Shown: positions 37,419 to 46,739 of the stretch, piece after piece | How the letters are laid out: the number at the start of each line of letters is the position of its first letter | Numbering within the stretch: the stretch's first letter is position 1 | DNA from: Acidimicrobiia bacterium | GTDB lineage: Bacteria; Actinomycetota; Acidimicrobiia; Acidimicrobiales; Aldehydirespiratoraceae | Assembly (NCBI GenBank): GCA_022820805.1 | Contig: JAJEEV010000009.1 | Coordinates: forward strand, 215,985 to 279,984 | Direction of reading: 5' to 3' | Length of the DNA stretch: 64,000 bases | Notes under the pieces: generated by a model | What the model was told of the DNA's origin: nothing | The model's input: only the letters and a program-made list of their open reading frames with translations | Databases searched by the model: none | Position numbers and translations under genes: made by a program

Positions 37419-38243
37419 TCAGTGAAGCAGCCGGTCCAGTCGGGACTCGGCCTCGGTTGCGCCCTGGAATCCTGGCTCGGTCGACTCCAGCCTGCCGATC
37501 CATCCGACCGACACCCAGCCGGCCATGACCGCACCGCCGTCGGTGTGCTCGGGAAGCTCGATGGCCTCGCCCCAGTCCATCTTCACCCGGAACGCGTCGG
37601 CGTGGCCCGGCCTCGGCTCGAGCTGGGCGGTGGCCATCGAGCGGGGCGGCTCGATGCCGACCTCGGTGCGCCGCCAGCCCTTGATGTCGTGCATCTCCCG
37701 GTCCGGGACGTTGATGTTGAGCACCACCGGCTGCTCGGGGAGGGCTGATGCCAAGCCGCTCACGGCCGCGGCGGCCACCGATCCTGCCGTCTCCCAGTGC
37801 TGGTTGGCGAGCATCTCCTCCCAGCCCTGGCCCTCGACGCCGAAGGACTCCACCGTCTGGCTCACGGCCACGCCGCTGACCCCGCCGTTGCGGGCCGTGA
37901 GGCAGGCCCCCACCGTGCCCGAGTGGTACACCGATCGGCCCACGTTGGCGCCTGGGTTGATTCCGGCTACCACCAGGTCGTAGTGGTCGAACAGGTCCAG
38001 CCGTCCGAACATCACGCACAGCGCGGGCGGCCCGGTGACCGACCACGCCTCCTCGATGCCGTCGATCGAGGCTCGGTGCACCTCAGGCTTGATGAGGTGC
38101 AGCGGCCCGAAGGCTGCGCCGTAGCCCGAGTACTCCTTGTCGGGCGCCACCACCACCACATCGCCGATGGTGGCCATGGCCCGGGCCAGCACATGCAGTC
38201 CGATGGAGTCGATGCCGTCGTCGTTGGTGACGAGTATTCGCAC
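37419..38243 (-). CDS. surE: 5'/3'-nucleotidase SurE
   Basis: A 274-residue metal-dependent phosphatase of nucleoside monophosphates. GTG start at 38243 gives MRILVTNDDGID with metal-binding Asp8 and Asp9; the Asn motif AGINPGANVGRSVYHSGTVGA binds metal and phosphate. Ser-Gly-Tyr in EYSGYGAAF is the phosphate loop. The longer frame upstream would remove the characteristic N-terminus. Divergent from the response regulator 58 bases away. Confidence 0.93.
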   Translation of the reverse strand: MRILVTNDDGIDSIGLHVLARAMATIGDVVVVAPDKEYSGYGAAFGPLHLIKPEVHRASIDGIEEAWSVTGPPALCVMFGRLDLFDHYDLVVAGINPGANVGRSVYHSGTVGACLTARNGGVSGVAVSQTVESFGVEGQGWEEMLANQHWETAGSVAAAAVSGLASALPEQPVVLNINVPDREMHDIKGWRRTEVGIEPPRSMATAQLEPRPGHADAFRVKMDWGEAIELPEHTDGGAVMAGWVSVGWIGRLESTEPGFQGATEAESRLDRLLH

Positions 38244-38301
38244 CAGCGGACCATAGCGGCCCGTCGTATGTCCGAGCCGGCGCCCGCAGACTTCTAACCT
38301 G

Positions 38302-39087
38302 ATGTTCACCTTGGGCCGCCACACTGGGGATGTGAGTTCAAGGTCGGCGAGCCCCGACGGTGCTGCTGCCGGTTGCACAATCCTGGTGGCCGAGGACGAC
38401 CGGCGGGTGCGGCAGTCGCTGGAGCGGGCCCTGAGGCTGGAGGGCTACGACGTCGTGGCCGTCGCCGACGGAGCGGCGGCGTTGACGGCGCACCAGTCCC
38501 GTCGACCCGACCTGATGGTGCTCGACGTGTCGATGCCCAACGCCGACGGCCTCAGCGTGTGCCGCATGCTGCGCGACAAGGGCAGCGACACTCAGATCCT
38601 CATGCTGACGGCTCGCCATGAAGTGGGCGACCGGGTGGCCGGTCTGGACGCCGGCGCGGACGACTACCTGGTCAAGCCGTTCGCGCTGGCGGAGCTCCTG
38701 GCCCGGGTGCGGGCCCGGCTGCGAGCCGCGGAGGAGAAGCGGGGGGCTGCCGGCACCGCCGGCGCGGGGGCAGCCGGCGACGCGGACATGGTGTGCCTGG
38801 CCGATCTGGCACTCGACGTCGAGGGCCGGCAGGTGCGCAGGGCCGGTCGCCGCATCGAGCTGTCCCGCACCGAGTTCGACCTCCTCGAACTGCTGGTGCG
38901 CAACGCCGGAACGGTGCTGAGCCGTTTCGACATCTACGAGCATGTCTGGGACGGAGCTCTGGAGGTGGAGTCCAAGACGCTCGACGTGTACATCGGATAC
39001 CTGCGCCGCAAGACCGAGCGCGACGGTGCGCCCCGCATCATCCACACCGTCCGCGGTCTCGGCTACGTGGCCAGGGCCGACCAGTGA
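38302..39087 (+). CDS. OmpR/MprA-type response regulator
   Basis: A 261-residue two-component regulator. The receiver has acidic pocket AEDDRR, phospho-acceptor Asp75 in LMVLDVSMPNADG and Lys in YLVKPF. A Gly/Ala-rich linker joins the winged helix (RRIELSRTEFDLLELLVRNAG to RTVRGLGYVAR-like end). GTG 38332 is an alternative start that would cut the receiver extension to 14 residues; a -10-like TAACCT at 38295-38300 places transcription start past ATG 38302 and favours it. The kinase follows 58 bases on. Confidence 0.9.
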   Translation: MFTLGRHTGDVSSRSASPDGAAAGCTILVAEDDRRVRQSLERALRLEGYDVVAVADGAAALTAHQSRRPDLMVLDVSMPNADGLSVCRMLRDKGSDTQILMLTARHEVGDRVAGLDAGADDYLVKPFALAELLARVRARLRAAEEKRGAAGTAGAGAAGDADMVCLADLALDVEGRQVRRAGRRIELSRTEFDLLELLVRNAGTVLSRFDIYEHVWDGALEVESKTLDVYIGYLRRKTERDGAPRIIHTVRGLGYVARADQ

Positions 39088-39145
39088 GGCCGGCGAGCGC
39101 CGCTGTGCCCGGGGGCGGCCGATGACGACGGCGGGGGGCCGGTAA

Positions 39146-40546
39146 GTGACGCTGCGAGTCCGGGTCGCGCTGCTGGTGGCCGCCGTTGTGGCGGTGGCGG
39201 TGGCCGCCGTGGGCTGGGCCGCGGTGCGGTCGGCGCGGGCCGAGCTCACCGAGGAGGTCGACATCGACCTGGTCTCGCGGGCCGGCCTGGTGTTCGACGA
39301 GCCCCGCCGGGACTTCCTGGCCCACGTGTTGGGGCTCACCGATGAGGACCGCCGGATCGGGTCGCTGCTGCGGGCCGACCCGCTGGGATCGTTGGTGTCG
39401 CTCGACGCCTACGCGCGGGTTGTCGTCATGGATCTGGGCCCCCTGGGAGACCGCACCCGGAGCGGCGAGGTCATCCTGACCCTCGACGACGACATCGGGA
39501 CGGTCCCCGACGTGGACCGGCTGGAGCGAGCCCGACGGCAAGGACCGGTACTGGAGACGGTAAGCGTCAAGGGCCTGAGGCTGCGACTCATGACGGTCCA
39601 GGCCTCCGACGGCGTGTTCGTGCAGGTGGCCCGGCCCCTCCATGAGGTGGACAACGCAGTCGAGGACCTCCGCAAGCAGGTGCTGCTGTTCGGCTCGCTC
39701 GCGGTGGCCGCGGCCGCGGCCGGTGCCTGGTTCCTGGCCGGGCGCGCGGTCCGACCCATCGTGAGGCTGGCCGAGACCGCCGAGCACATCGCCGAGACCG
39801 GCGATGTGGAGCGACCGGTGGAGGGCTCCGGCTCGGGGGAGGTGGGCAAGCTCGCCCGCAGCTTCCGGACGATGCTCGGCGCGCTGGCCACCAGCCGTCG
39901 CCAGCAGCACCGCCTGGTGATGGACGCCAGCCACGAGCTGCGCACGCCCTTGACGAGCCTGCGGACGAACGTGGACCTGCTCCGGCGTTCCGGGGAGCTC
40001 CCGCCCGAGGATCGGGCCGCCGTGCTCGACGACGTGGACGCCGAGTTGGGCGAGCTGACCGATCTGGTGACCGAGCTGGTGGACCTGGCGGCCGACGTGC
40101 AGGCCCACGAGGAACTCCAGCTGATAGATCTGGCCGAGGTGGCTGGGCCGGTCCTGGAGCGGGCCCGGCGCCGCAGCGGGCGCGACATCGCGCTGAGGGT
40201 GGAGCGGGGCGTCCCGGTGGAGGGGCGTCCGGAGGCACTGGCCCGGGCCGTGCGCAACCTCGTCGACAATGCGGTGAAGTTCAGTGCCGGCGGGCCGGTC
40301 GAGGTGGTGGTCGACGGCGGCTCGATCGGTGTCCACGACGCTGGGCCGGGCATTCCCGACGGCGACCGGGAGCGCGTCTTCGAACGTTTCCACCGGCTGG
40401 AGGCCGACCGGGATCAGCCCGGGTCGGGCCTGGGGCTGGCCATCGTGCGCCATGTGGCCGAAGCACACGGGGGCACCGTGTGGGCCGGAGACTCGCCGCT
40501 CGGCGGTGCGACGGTCGGGCTGACGATCCCGGAGTTGGACGACTAG
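39146..40546 (+). CDS. sensor histidine kinase
   Basis: A 466-residue membrane kinase, partner of the regulator upstream. GTG start. First membrane segment at residues 7-28, an extracellular sensor of about 160 residues, a second segment near residue 180 (LLFGSLAVAAAAAGAWFLAG), a HAMP linker, His263 in MDASHELRTPLTSLRTN, and the ATPase with NLVDNAVKFS, DAGPGIPDGDRERVFERF and GSGLGLAIVRHVAEAHGG. Similar to MprB/BaeS-type kinases of actinobacteria that respond to envelope stress. The signal is unknown. The amine oxidase begins ten bases after. Confidence 0.92.
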   Translation: MTLRVRVALLVAAVVAVAVAAVGWAAVRSARAELTEEVDIDLVSRAGLVFDEPRRDFLAHVLGLTDEDRRIGSLLRADPLGSLVSLDAYARVVVMDLGPLGDRTRSGEVILTLDDDIGTVPDVDRLERARRQGPVLETVSVKGLRLRLMTVQASDGVFVQVARPLHEVDNAVEDLRKQVLLFGSLAVAAAAAGAWFLAGRAVRPIVRLAETAEHIAETGDVERPVEGSGSGEVGKLARSFRTMLGALATSRRQQHRLVMDASHELRTPLTSLRTNVDLLRRSGELPPEDRAAVLDDVDAELGELTDLVTELVDLAADVQAHEELQLIDLAEVAGPVLERARRRSGRDIALRVERGVPVEGRPEALARAVRNLVDNAVKFSAGGPVEVVVDGGSIGVHDAGPGIPDGDRERVFERFHRLEADRDQPGSGLGLAIVRHVAEAHGGTVWAGDSPLGGATVGLTIPELDD

Positions 40547-40556
40547 AACTGGTCGG

Positions 40557-41987
40557 GTGCCGACCGGGACAGTGACCGGCCCCCAGTGGGACCGCCGGGG
40601 GTTCATCAAGGCCGGGCTCGGGGCGGCCGGCGTGGCTGCGGCCGGGCCCTTGCTGGCCGCGTGCAGCGGTTCCGGCTCGGTTGACGCTCCGGCTCCCGTG
40701 CCGGCTCCGGGGTCGCAGCCGCAGCCCCAGGACGAGAGGGTCGTCATCGTCGGGGCCGGCATCGCCGGTCTGGCCGCGGCCGGCGAGCTCGGGATCCGGG
40801 GGTTCACCGACGTCGTGGTGCTCGAGGCCCGTGACCGCGTCGGCGGACGGATCTGGACCTCCAGCATCGGCGACGGCATCCCTGTCGAGCTGGGCGCCAC
40901 CTGGATCCACGGCATCCGCGGCAACCCGGTGAGCGAGATCGCTGAGGCCAACGGCATCGCGACGACCCCGTCGGACTACGACAACTCGGTGCTGTACGGC
41001 TGGGACGGCGTCCCGGCGGCGCCCGTCGATCCGCACCTGATGCAGGGCTACATGCGCCTCGCCTACGAAATGCCCGACGAGTCCCTGCTGGGTGTCTTCG
41101 AGGAGTTCGCGGCGGCCAACGGCCTCGACGACGACGACCGGCGGCTGTGGCGGTACTCGCTGTCGTCGATGTTCGAGCACGAGTTCGCGGCGGACATCTC
41201 CGAGCTGTCCATCACGAGCTACGACGGACCCAGCACATTGCGCGGCGGCGATGTCGTGTTCCCGGGCGGGTACAGCCAGATCGTCGACGTGCTGGCCTCC
41301 GGCCGGGACATCAGGCTCGGTCACGCGGTGACCGGGATCGACCATGGCGGCTCGGGGGTGGTGGTCACCACGGATTCGGGAGCGACGTTCGAGGCCGACC
41401 GAGTGGTCGTGACCGTCCCCCTCGGCCTTCTCCAGAGCGGGCTCATCGATTTCGCGCCGCCGCTCCCCGAGGCCAAGCGAGAAGCGATCGACGCTCTGGG
41501 TATGGGGATCCTCAACCGGACGTGTCTGCTCTTCGACGATGTCTTCTGGCATCGCGACGTCGAATGGATCGGGTATGCGGGCCGGCGCGCGGGCCAGTGG
41601 TCTGAGACGTTGAACCTGTACCCGTACCTGGGAAAGCCGGTGCTCGCCATGTTCAACCCGGGCTCCTTCGGGGCCGAGACCGAGGACCTGTCGGACCAGG
41701 AGTTGGTGTCGCAGGCTGTCGGAACCCTGGAGACGATCTTCGGCGACGTTCCCGCGCCCGTCGACGCGATGAGCACCCGCTGGGGGTCCGATCCGTGGAC
41801 CCGGGGCTCGTACTCGTATGTACCGGTCGGGGTGCCGTTCGACACCTACCGGGACATGGCCGCGCCGGTCGGCGAGAGGCTGTTCTTCGCGGGCGAGGCC
41901 ACCCACAGCCGCTTCCCTTCCACCGTGCACGGCGCCCTGCTGTCGGGCCGCCGAGCCGCCCGCCAGATCTACGGCCTGCTCCGCTGA
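40557..41987 (+). CDS. Tat-exported FAD amine oxidase, probable lipoprotein
   Basis: A 476-residue monoamine/polyamine oxidase-like flavoprotein. The N-terminus carries a twin-arginine motif DRRGFIK (12-18), a hydrophobic stretch and LLAAC with Cys36, so a Tat lipoprotein is predicted. The dinucleotide fold is VVIVGAGIAGLAAAGEL, followed by LEARDRVGGRIWT and LGATWIHG; FFAGEATHSRFPSTVHGALLSGRRAA is the FAD-contact C-terminus. It oxidises an amine outside the membrane; substrate unknown. Start GTG, ten bases after the kinase stop, so it belongs with the two-component operon and may be its target. Confidence 0.9.
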   Translation: MPTGTVTGPQWDRRGFIKAGLGAAGVAAAGPLLAACSGSGSVDAPAPVPAPGSQPQPQDERVVIVGAGIAGLAAAGELGIRGFTDVVVLEARDRVGGRIWTSSIGDGIPVELGATWIHGIRGNPVSEIAEANGIATTPSDYDNSVLYGWDGVPAAPVDPHLMQGYMRLAYEMPDESLLGVFEEFAAANGLDDDDRRLWRYSLSSMFEHEFAADISELSITSYDGPSTLRGGDVVFPGGYSQIVDVLASGRDIRLGHAVTGIDHGGSGVVVTTDSGATFEADRVVVTVPLGLLQSGLIDFAPPLPEAKREAIDALGMGILNRTCLLFDDVFWHRDVEWIGYAGRRAGQWSETLNLYPYLGKPVLAMFNPGSFGAETEDLSDQELVSQAVGTLETIFGDVPAPVDAMSTRWGSDPWTRGSYSYVPVGVPFDTYRDMAAPVGERLFFAGEATHSRFPSTVHGALLSGRRAARQIYGLLR

Positions 41988-41994
41988 AGCAGGT

Positions 41995-44595
41995 CTAGGC
42001 GGCGGCTTCGGGGGCCAGTTCAGCCGTCACTGAGAAGTCGTCGCCCGCGGAGGCGACCAGCTCGGTGATCCGGCCCGCCGCCCGGACATCGTCGGCGACG
42101 GACTCGAGCACCACGATGCGCTCGGCGGTGTCGGTGACGGAGGCTCGCAGCACCTCGGTGCGCAGCGGCCGCTTGGCCTCCGACTTGGCCCGGCGCACCT
42201 CGCCCAGCACCGCGGAGGCCACGGAGCTGGGCAGCCCGCCCGCGCCGGCGGCCGCGGCTCTCAGCGGTGCCGCATCGGGCCAGGCGGCGGTGTGCACTGA
42301 GCCGTCGTGCCACCAGCTCCACACTTCCTCGGCGACGAAGGGCATGAACGGGGCCAGCAGCTTCTGGAGCACCTCCAGCGCAGTCCGCAACGCCCGCCGG
42401 GCCGACGCCGACCCCTCGGCGCCGTACTCGCCGTAGGCCCGGGCCTTCACCAGCTCCAGGTGGTCGTCGGTGAAGTTCCAGAAGAACGACTCGGTGCGTT
42501 CCAGGGCCCGGGCGTAGTCGAACGCCTCCAGGGCCCGGGTGGCCTCGTCGACCAGGTCGGCCAGGCGGTGCAGCATCGAGCGGTCCAGCGTCTCGGTCAC
42601 CTCGCTGTCACCGGGGTCGTCGAAGCGCAGGACGAACTTGGATGCGTTGAGCAGCTTGACGGCGAGGCGGCGGCCGATGCGGAACTGCTGCTCGTCGAAG
42701 GCGGTGTCGGTGCCGGGGCGCCCGCAGGCGGCCCAGTAGCGGACCGCGTCGGCGCCGTACCGCTCCAGCAGCTCGGTCGGCACCTGCACGTTGCCCTTGG
42801 ACTTCGACATCTTCTTGCGGTCGGGATCCAGGATCCAGCCCGACAGGGCGCAGTTGTGCCACGGGACGCCGCCGGCGTCGAAGTGGGCCCGCACCACGGT
42901 GGAGAACAGCCAGGTCCGGATGATGTCGTGGGCCTGGGGACGCATGTCCATGGGGAAGGTCGCCGCATAGAGCGACTCGTCGGTGCGCCAGCCGGTGGCG
43001 ATCTGGGGGGTCAGCGACGAGGTGGCCCAGGTGTCCATCACATCGGGGTCTCCGGTGAACCCGCCGGACCGCCCCCGCTGGGACTCGTCGTAGCCGGCCG
43101 GGCAGTCCGCCGACGGGTCGACCGGCAGCGAGCCGGCGTCGGGGCGGATCGGGTCGTCCCACACCGGTGATCCGTCGGCGTCGAGGCGGTACCACAGCGG
43201 GATGGGCACGCCGAAGAAGCGCTGGCGGCTGATCAGCCAGTCTCCGTTGAGCCCGGTGATCCAACTCTCGTAGCGGGCCCGCATGTAGGACGGTACCCAG
43301 TTCATCTGGGTGCCCCGGTCGATGAGGGCCTGGCGCAGGTCGTCGTCCCGCCCGCCGTTGCGGATGTACCACTGGCGGCTGGACACGATCTCCAGCGGCT
43401 TGTCGCCCTTCTCGAAGAATTTGACGGGGTGGGTGATGGGGCGGGGCTCGCCGTCGATGTCGCCGGACTCGGCGAAGACGGCCGCGATCTCGGTGCGGGC
43501 CTGCGCAGCGGTCTTGCCGGCCAGGCGGGCGTAGGCGGTGCCGCCCTCGGCGGATTCGACGGCGGCGGGCGGTTCGGCGGCGAACCGGCCGTCGCGGCCG
43601 ATCACGGTGCGCACCGGCAGGTTGAGCTCGCGCCACCAGGTGACGTCGGCGGTGTCGCCGAAGGTGCAGATCATGGCTATGCCGGTGCCCTTGTCGGGGT
43701 CGGCCAGCTCATGGGCCAGCACCGGCACCTCGACATCGAACACCGGGGTGCGCACCGTCGAGCCGAACCTGTGCCGGTAGCGGCCGTCGTCGGGGTGGGC
43801 CACCAGCGCCACGCACGACGGCACCAGCTCGGGCCGGGTGGTGTCGATCCAGATGTCGTCGTCGCCGCCGGTGCCGCCGAAGCGCAGCCGGTGGTAGGCG
43901 CCGGGCATCTCCCGGTCGTCGAGTTCGGCCTGGGCCACCGCGGTCTGGAAGGTGACGTCCCACAGCGACGGCGCCTCGATCTGGTAGGCCTCGCCCCGCT
44001 CGAGGTTCTCGAGGAAGGCGAGCTGGGAGATCCGGCGGCAGTGTGCGTCGATGGTGGCGTAGGTGCGGGTCCAGTCCACCGACAGCCCGATGCGGCGGAA
44101 CAGGTTCTCGAAGGCCTTCTCGTCGGCGGCGGTGAGCTCCTCGCACAGTTCGATGAAGTTGGGCCGGCTCACTGAGATGGTCCTTCGCTTGGCCACCACG
44201 GAGGGCCGGCCCGCGTCGGGCGGGGCCGCGAAGTCGGGGTCGTAGGACATGGACGGGTCGCAGCGCACCCCGTAGTAGTTCTGGACCCGGCGCTCGGTGG
44301 GCAGGCCGTTGTCGTCCCAGCCCATGGGATAGAAGACGGCCTTGCCGGCCATGCGCTGGTACCGGGCGATGATGTCGGTGTGGGTGTAGCTGAACACGTG
44401 GCCGACGTGCAGCGAGCCGCTGACTGTCGGCGGGGGAGTGTCGACGGAGAACACCTCGGAGCGGGGTCGGGACGCATCGAAGCGGTAGATCCCCGACGCC
44501 TCCCAGTCGGCGTCCCACTTGGCTTCGAGGCCCTCTAGACCGGGCTTGTCGGGAACCGCAGCCCGGCTCGGCGTCTCGTCGACAGGTCGGCTCAT
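41995..44595 (-). CDS. valS: valine--tRNA ligase
   Basis: An 866-residue class I synthetase. The ATP motif HVGH is at residues 63-66 in TVSGSLHVGHVFSY, and KMSKS lies at about 595-599 in DRKKMSKSKGNVQVP. An inserted editing domain (from about residue 200, with LVPSCVALVAHPDD) removes mischarged threonine. The C-terminal anticodon-binding helices are followed by only a short end without the usual long coiled coil. ATG 44595 is preferred to 44619. Its stop is seven bases past the amine oxidase stop, tail-to-tail. Confidence 0.96.
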   Translation of the reverse strand: MSRPVDETPSRAAVPDKPGLEGLEAKWDADWEASGIYRFDASRPRSEVFSVDTPPPTVSGSLHVGHVFSYTHTDIIARYQRMAGKAVFYPMGWDDNGLPTERRVQNYYGVRCDPSMSYDPDFAAPPDAGRPSVVAKRRTISVSRPNFIELCEELTAADEKAFENLFRRIGLSVDWTRTYATIDAHCRRISQLAFLENLERGEAYQIEAPSLWDVTFQTAVAQAELDDREMPGAYHRLRFGGTGGDDDIWIDTTRPELVPSCVALVAHPDDGRYRHRFGSTVRTPVFDVEVPVLAHELADPDKGTGIAMICTFGDTADVTWWRELNLPVRTVIGRDGRFAAEPPAAVESAEGGTAYARLAGKTAAQARTEIAAVFAESGDIDGEPRPITHPVKFFEKGDKPLEIVSSRQWYIRNGGRDDDLRQALIDRGTQMNWVPSYMRARYESWITGLNGDWLISRQRFFGVPIPLWYRLDADGSPVWDDPIRPDAGSLPVDPSADCPAGYDESQRGRSGGFTGDPDVMDTWATSSLTPQIATGWRTDESLYAATFPMDMRPQAHDIIRTWLFSTVVRAHFDAGGVPWHNCALSGWILDPDRKKMSKSKGNVQVPTELLERYGADAVRYWAACGRPGTDTAFDEQQFRIGRRLAVKLLNASKFVLRFDDPGDSEVTETLDRSMLHRLADLVDEATRALEAFDYARALERTESFFWNFTDDHLELVKARAYGEYGAEGSASARRALRTALEVLQKLLAPFMPFVAEEVWSWWHDGSVHTAAWPDAAPLRAAAAGAGGLPSSVASAVLGEVRRAKSEAKRPLRTEVLRASVTDTAERIVVLESVADDVRAAGRITELVASAGDDFSVTAELAPEAAA

Positions 44596-44672
44596 GCGGG
44601 CGCCAACGCTACCGCCCACCGTCGGCGTGCGGCGAACCGCCGAACGGATTGCTGCTGGCTTGCTTTGCCGCT

Positions 44673-45695
44673 CTAGACACCGCCTGAGGCCGCGAGGTAG
44701 TCGTCGAGGGCGGCGAGGTAGGACTGTCTGCGGGCGTCGGTCGTCCAGCTCATGGCGAAGGCGTTGCGCATCAGCTGCCCGACCTCCGCCGCGGAGAGGT
44801 CGCCGTCGCGCTGGGCCACGGACAGGTTGTCGTTCATGTAGCCCCGGAAGTAGGCGGGGTCGTCGCTGTTGACGGTCGGACTCATTCCCTCATGGAGCAT
44901 CTGCTTGATGTCGCGGGAGCGGCTGTCGGCGACGACGTAGCGATTCGAGATCGGGCATACGGTCTGGCCGATCCGGCGGTTGACGAACTCCCGGATGAGT
45001 GCCCTCTCGTCGAGCGCGTTCACGCCGTGGTCGATGCGCTCGACGCCGATGTCGTCGATGGCCTGCCAGATGTGGTTGACCGAGTTCTCCTGGTCGACGT
45101 CGCAGTGCATGGTGAGCCGGTAGCCCTCGGCGGCCGCCGCCGCGAACACGTCGGCGAACTTCGACGGCGGGTTGCCTTGCTCGTCGGAGTCGAGCCCCAC
45201 GCCGATGATCCAGTCGCGGTAGGGGGCGGCCTGCTCCAGGGCCTGGTGGGCTGACTCGGCGCTGTGGTCGCGCAGGAAGCACATGATGAGGTGCGACTCG
45301 ATCCCGTAGCGGCTCTCGGCGTCGACCTGGGAGCGGCGCAGGCCTTCGATCACCGTCGAGAACTCGACGCCCCGGGTGGTGTGGGCCTGCGGGTCGAAGA
45401 AGATCTCGGCGTACACGAGGTTCTCGCGGGCGACGGTGGAGAAGTAGGCCATGGCGAGGTCGTAGAAGTCGGTCTCGGTGATCAGCACGGTGTCGCCCTC
45501 GTAGCGGGCGTCCAGGAACGTCGGCAGGTCGTCGAAGTCGTACATGGCCGCGGGGTCGTCGACGGAGTCGTAGGGCAGCTCGATGCCGTTGCGGGCCGCC
45601 ATCTGGAACTTCAGCTCGGGTTCGAGCACGCCCTCGATGTGCATGTGAAGTTCAGCCTTGGGCATCCCCTCGATGAATGAAGCCATGTCCTGCAC
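44673..45695 (-). CDS. adenosine/adenine deaminase-family amidohydrolase
   Basis: A 340-residue Zn TIM-barrel of COG1816. Zn ligands are His17 and His19 in AELHMHIEGVLEPEL; later metal residues are in TMHCDVDQE, ERIDHGVNA and TVNSDDPAYFRGY. Most of the chain follows the bacterial adenine deaminase type (LDSDEQGNPPSKF, TVCPISN). But the catalytic HAGE motif is HCDV, two residues longer in the loop, so the general acid and the substrate are uncertain. AGGAGG six bases before GTG 45695 fixes the start. Twenty-one bases downstream of an SDR gene. Confidence 0.88.
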   Translation of the reverse strand: MQDMASFIEGMPKAELHMHIEGVLEPELKFQMAARNGIELPYDSVDDPAAMYDFDDLPTFLDARYEGDTVLITETDFYDLAMAYFSTVARENLVYAEIFFDPQAHTTRGVEFSTVIEGLRRSQVDAESRYGIESHLIMCFLRDHSAESAHQALEQAAPYRDWIIGVGLDSDEQGNPPSKFADVFAAAAAEGYRLTMHCDVDQENSVNHIWQAIDDIGVERIDHGVNALDERALIREFVNRRIGQTVCPISNRYVVADSRSRDIKQMLHEGMSPTVNSDDPAYFRGYMNDNLSVAQRDGDLSAAEVGQLMRNAFAMSWTTDARRQSYLAALDDYLAASGGV

Positions 45696-45716
45696 GTCGG
45701 TCCTCCTGTCGGGTCC

Positions 45717-46658
45717 TCAGTGGCGAGAGACCGCACCTGGAGCGTCAGGCAGCGGGTAGGTGATGCCGGTGGACTGCTCGGAGGCCTCCCAGAGGCGCTG
45801 CTGGAGGTCGGGGTCGTGGGAGCGGCTGTTGGATGCGACGACCACGGGGTGGCCCCGCATCTCCCGGACGCCGCCGGGTCCGTAGTGCTGGCCGCCCGTG
45901 GCGCCGGGGTCGGTGGCGGCCCGCAGGATCGGCAGCGCGCCCATCGCCGCGGGCTGGGTCATCCATCGCACCAGCGGCTGGAGCTGCCGGTGGAACCGGA
46001 TGTGGCGTCCGAGTTCGGTGAGGGAGGCGCCGGGGTGGGCGGCCAGCGCCGTGGTCGGGGCGCCGGCCCGGGCGAGGCGGCGCTGGAGCTCGTAGGTGAA
46101 CAGGAGGTTGGCCAGCTTGGAGCGGCCGTAGGCGGCGACCCGGTTGTAGCTGCGCCGGGCGTGCAGGTCGCCGAAGTCGATCTCGGCCCGGATCCGGTGG
46201 CCGATGCTGCTGACGGTGACGATGCGGGACCCTTCGGCGCCGAGCAGCAGGTCGAGCAGCAGCCCGGTCAGCGCGAAGTGGCCGAAGTGGTTGGTGCCGA
46301 ACTGGAGCTCGAACCCGTCGGCGGTCTGGAGGCGGGGGGTGTACATCACCCCGGCGTTGTTGATGAGCAGGTCGATCCGGTCGACGCTGGCCCGAAGTTC
46401 CTGCGCGGTGGCGCGGATCGAGTCGAGCGAGCACAGGTCGAGGTGCTGGACCCGCACGTCGGCGTCCGGAGCGCCCGCCCGGATGCGGGCGACGGCGTGG
46501 GCTCCCTTGTCGGGGCTGCGCACCGCCAGCACCACCGAAGCCCCGTGCTCGGCCAGGGCCCGTGCCGTCTCGAACCCGAGCCCGGTGTTGGCGCCGGTCA
46601 CCACGCACACCCGCCCGCTCTGGTCCGGTATGTTCCCCTCAGTCCACTTCTCAGCCAA
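45717..46658 (-). CDS. SDR-family protein, retinol dehydrogenase-like
   Basis: A 313-residue classical SDR with WTEGNIPDQSGRVCVVTGANTGLGFETARAL at the front (cofactor motif TGANTGLG), LINNAGVMYTPRLQT, catalytic Tyr/Lys in NRVAAYGRSKLANLL, and a C-terminal Pro-rich end. It resembles the retinol/WW-oxidoreductase branch. TTG 46658 lies seven bases after AGGAGG and gives MAEKWTEGN; upstream GTG codons at 46661 and 46664 are too close to the ribosome site, and the longer frame runs into the 47-bp repeat. Likely co-transcribed with the deaminase-family gene. Confidence 0.9.
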   Translation of the reverse strand: MAEKWTEGNIPDQSGRVCVVTGANTGLGFETARALAEHGASVVLAVRSPDKGAHAVARIRAGAPDADVRVQHLDLCSLDSIRATAQELRASVDRIDLLINNAGVMYTPRLQTADGFELQFGTNHFGHFALTGLLLDLLLGAEGSRIVTVSSIGHRIRAEIDFGDLHARRSYNRVAAYGRSKLANLLFTYELQRRLARAGAPTTALAAHPGASLTELGRHIRFHRQLQPLVRWMTQPAAMGALPILRAATDPGATGGQHYGPGGVREMRGHPVVVASNSRSHDPDLQQRLWEASEQSTGITYPLPDAPGAVSRH

Positions 46659-46689
46659 CACCACACCTCCTGCTCTCAACTCTGCCCGA

Positions 46690-46736
46690 GAATTGGCAGC
46701 ACTGCGCACGCCCGGCGTGCATTTCACTGCCAGTTC
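46690..46736 (-). repeat. 47-bp nested palindrome, copy 8
   Basis: GAATTGGCAGC...ACTGCCAGTTC with the strongest inner stem, GCACGC-CCG-GCGTGC (6 bp). It begins three bases past the stop of the rRNA/tRNA methylase gene and ends 31 bases before the SDR start. Confidence 0.92.
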
Positions 46737-46739
46737 AGA

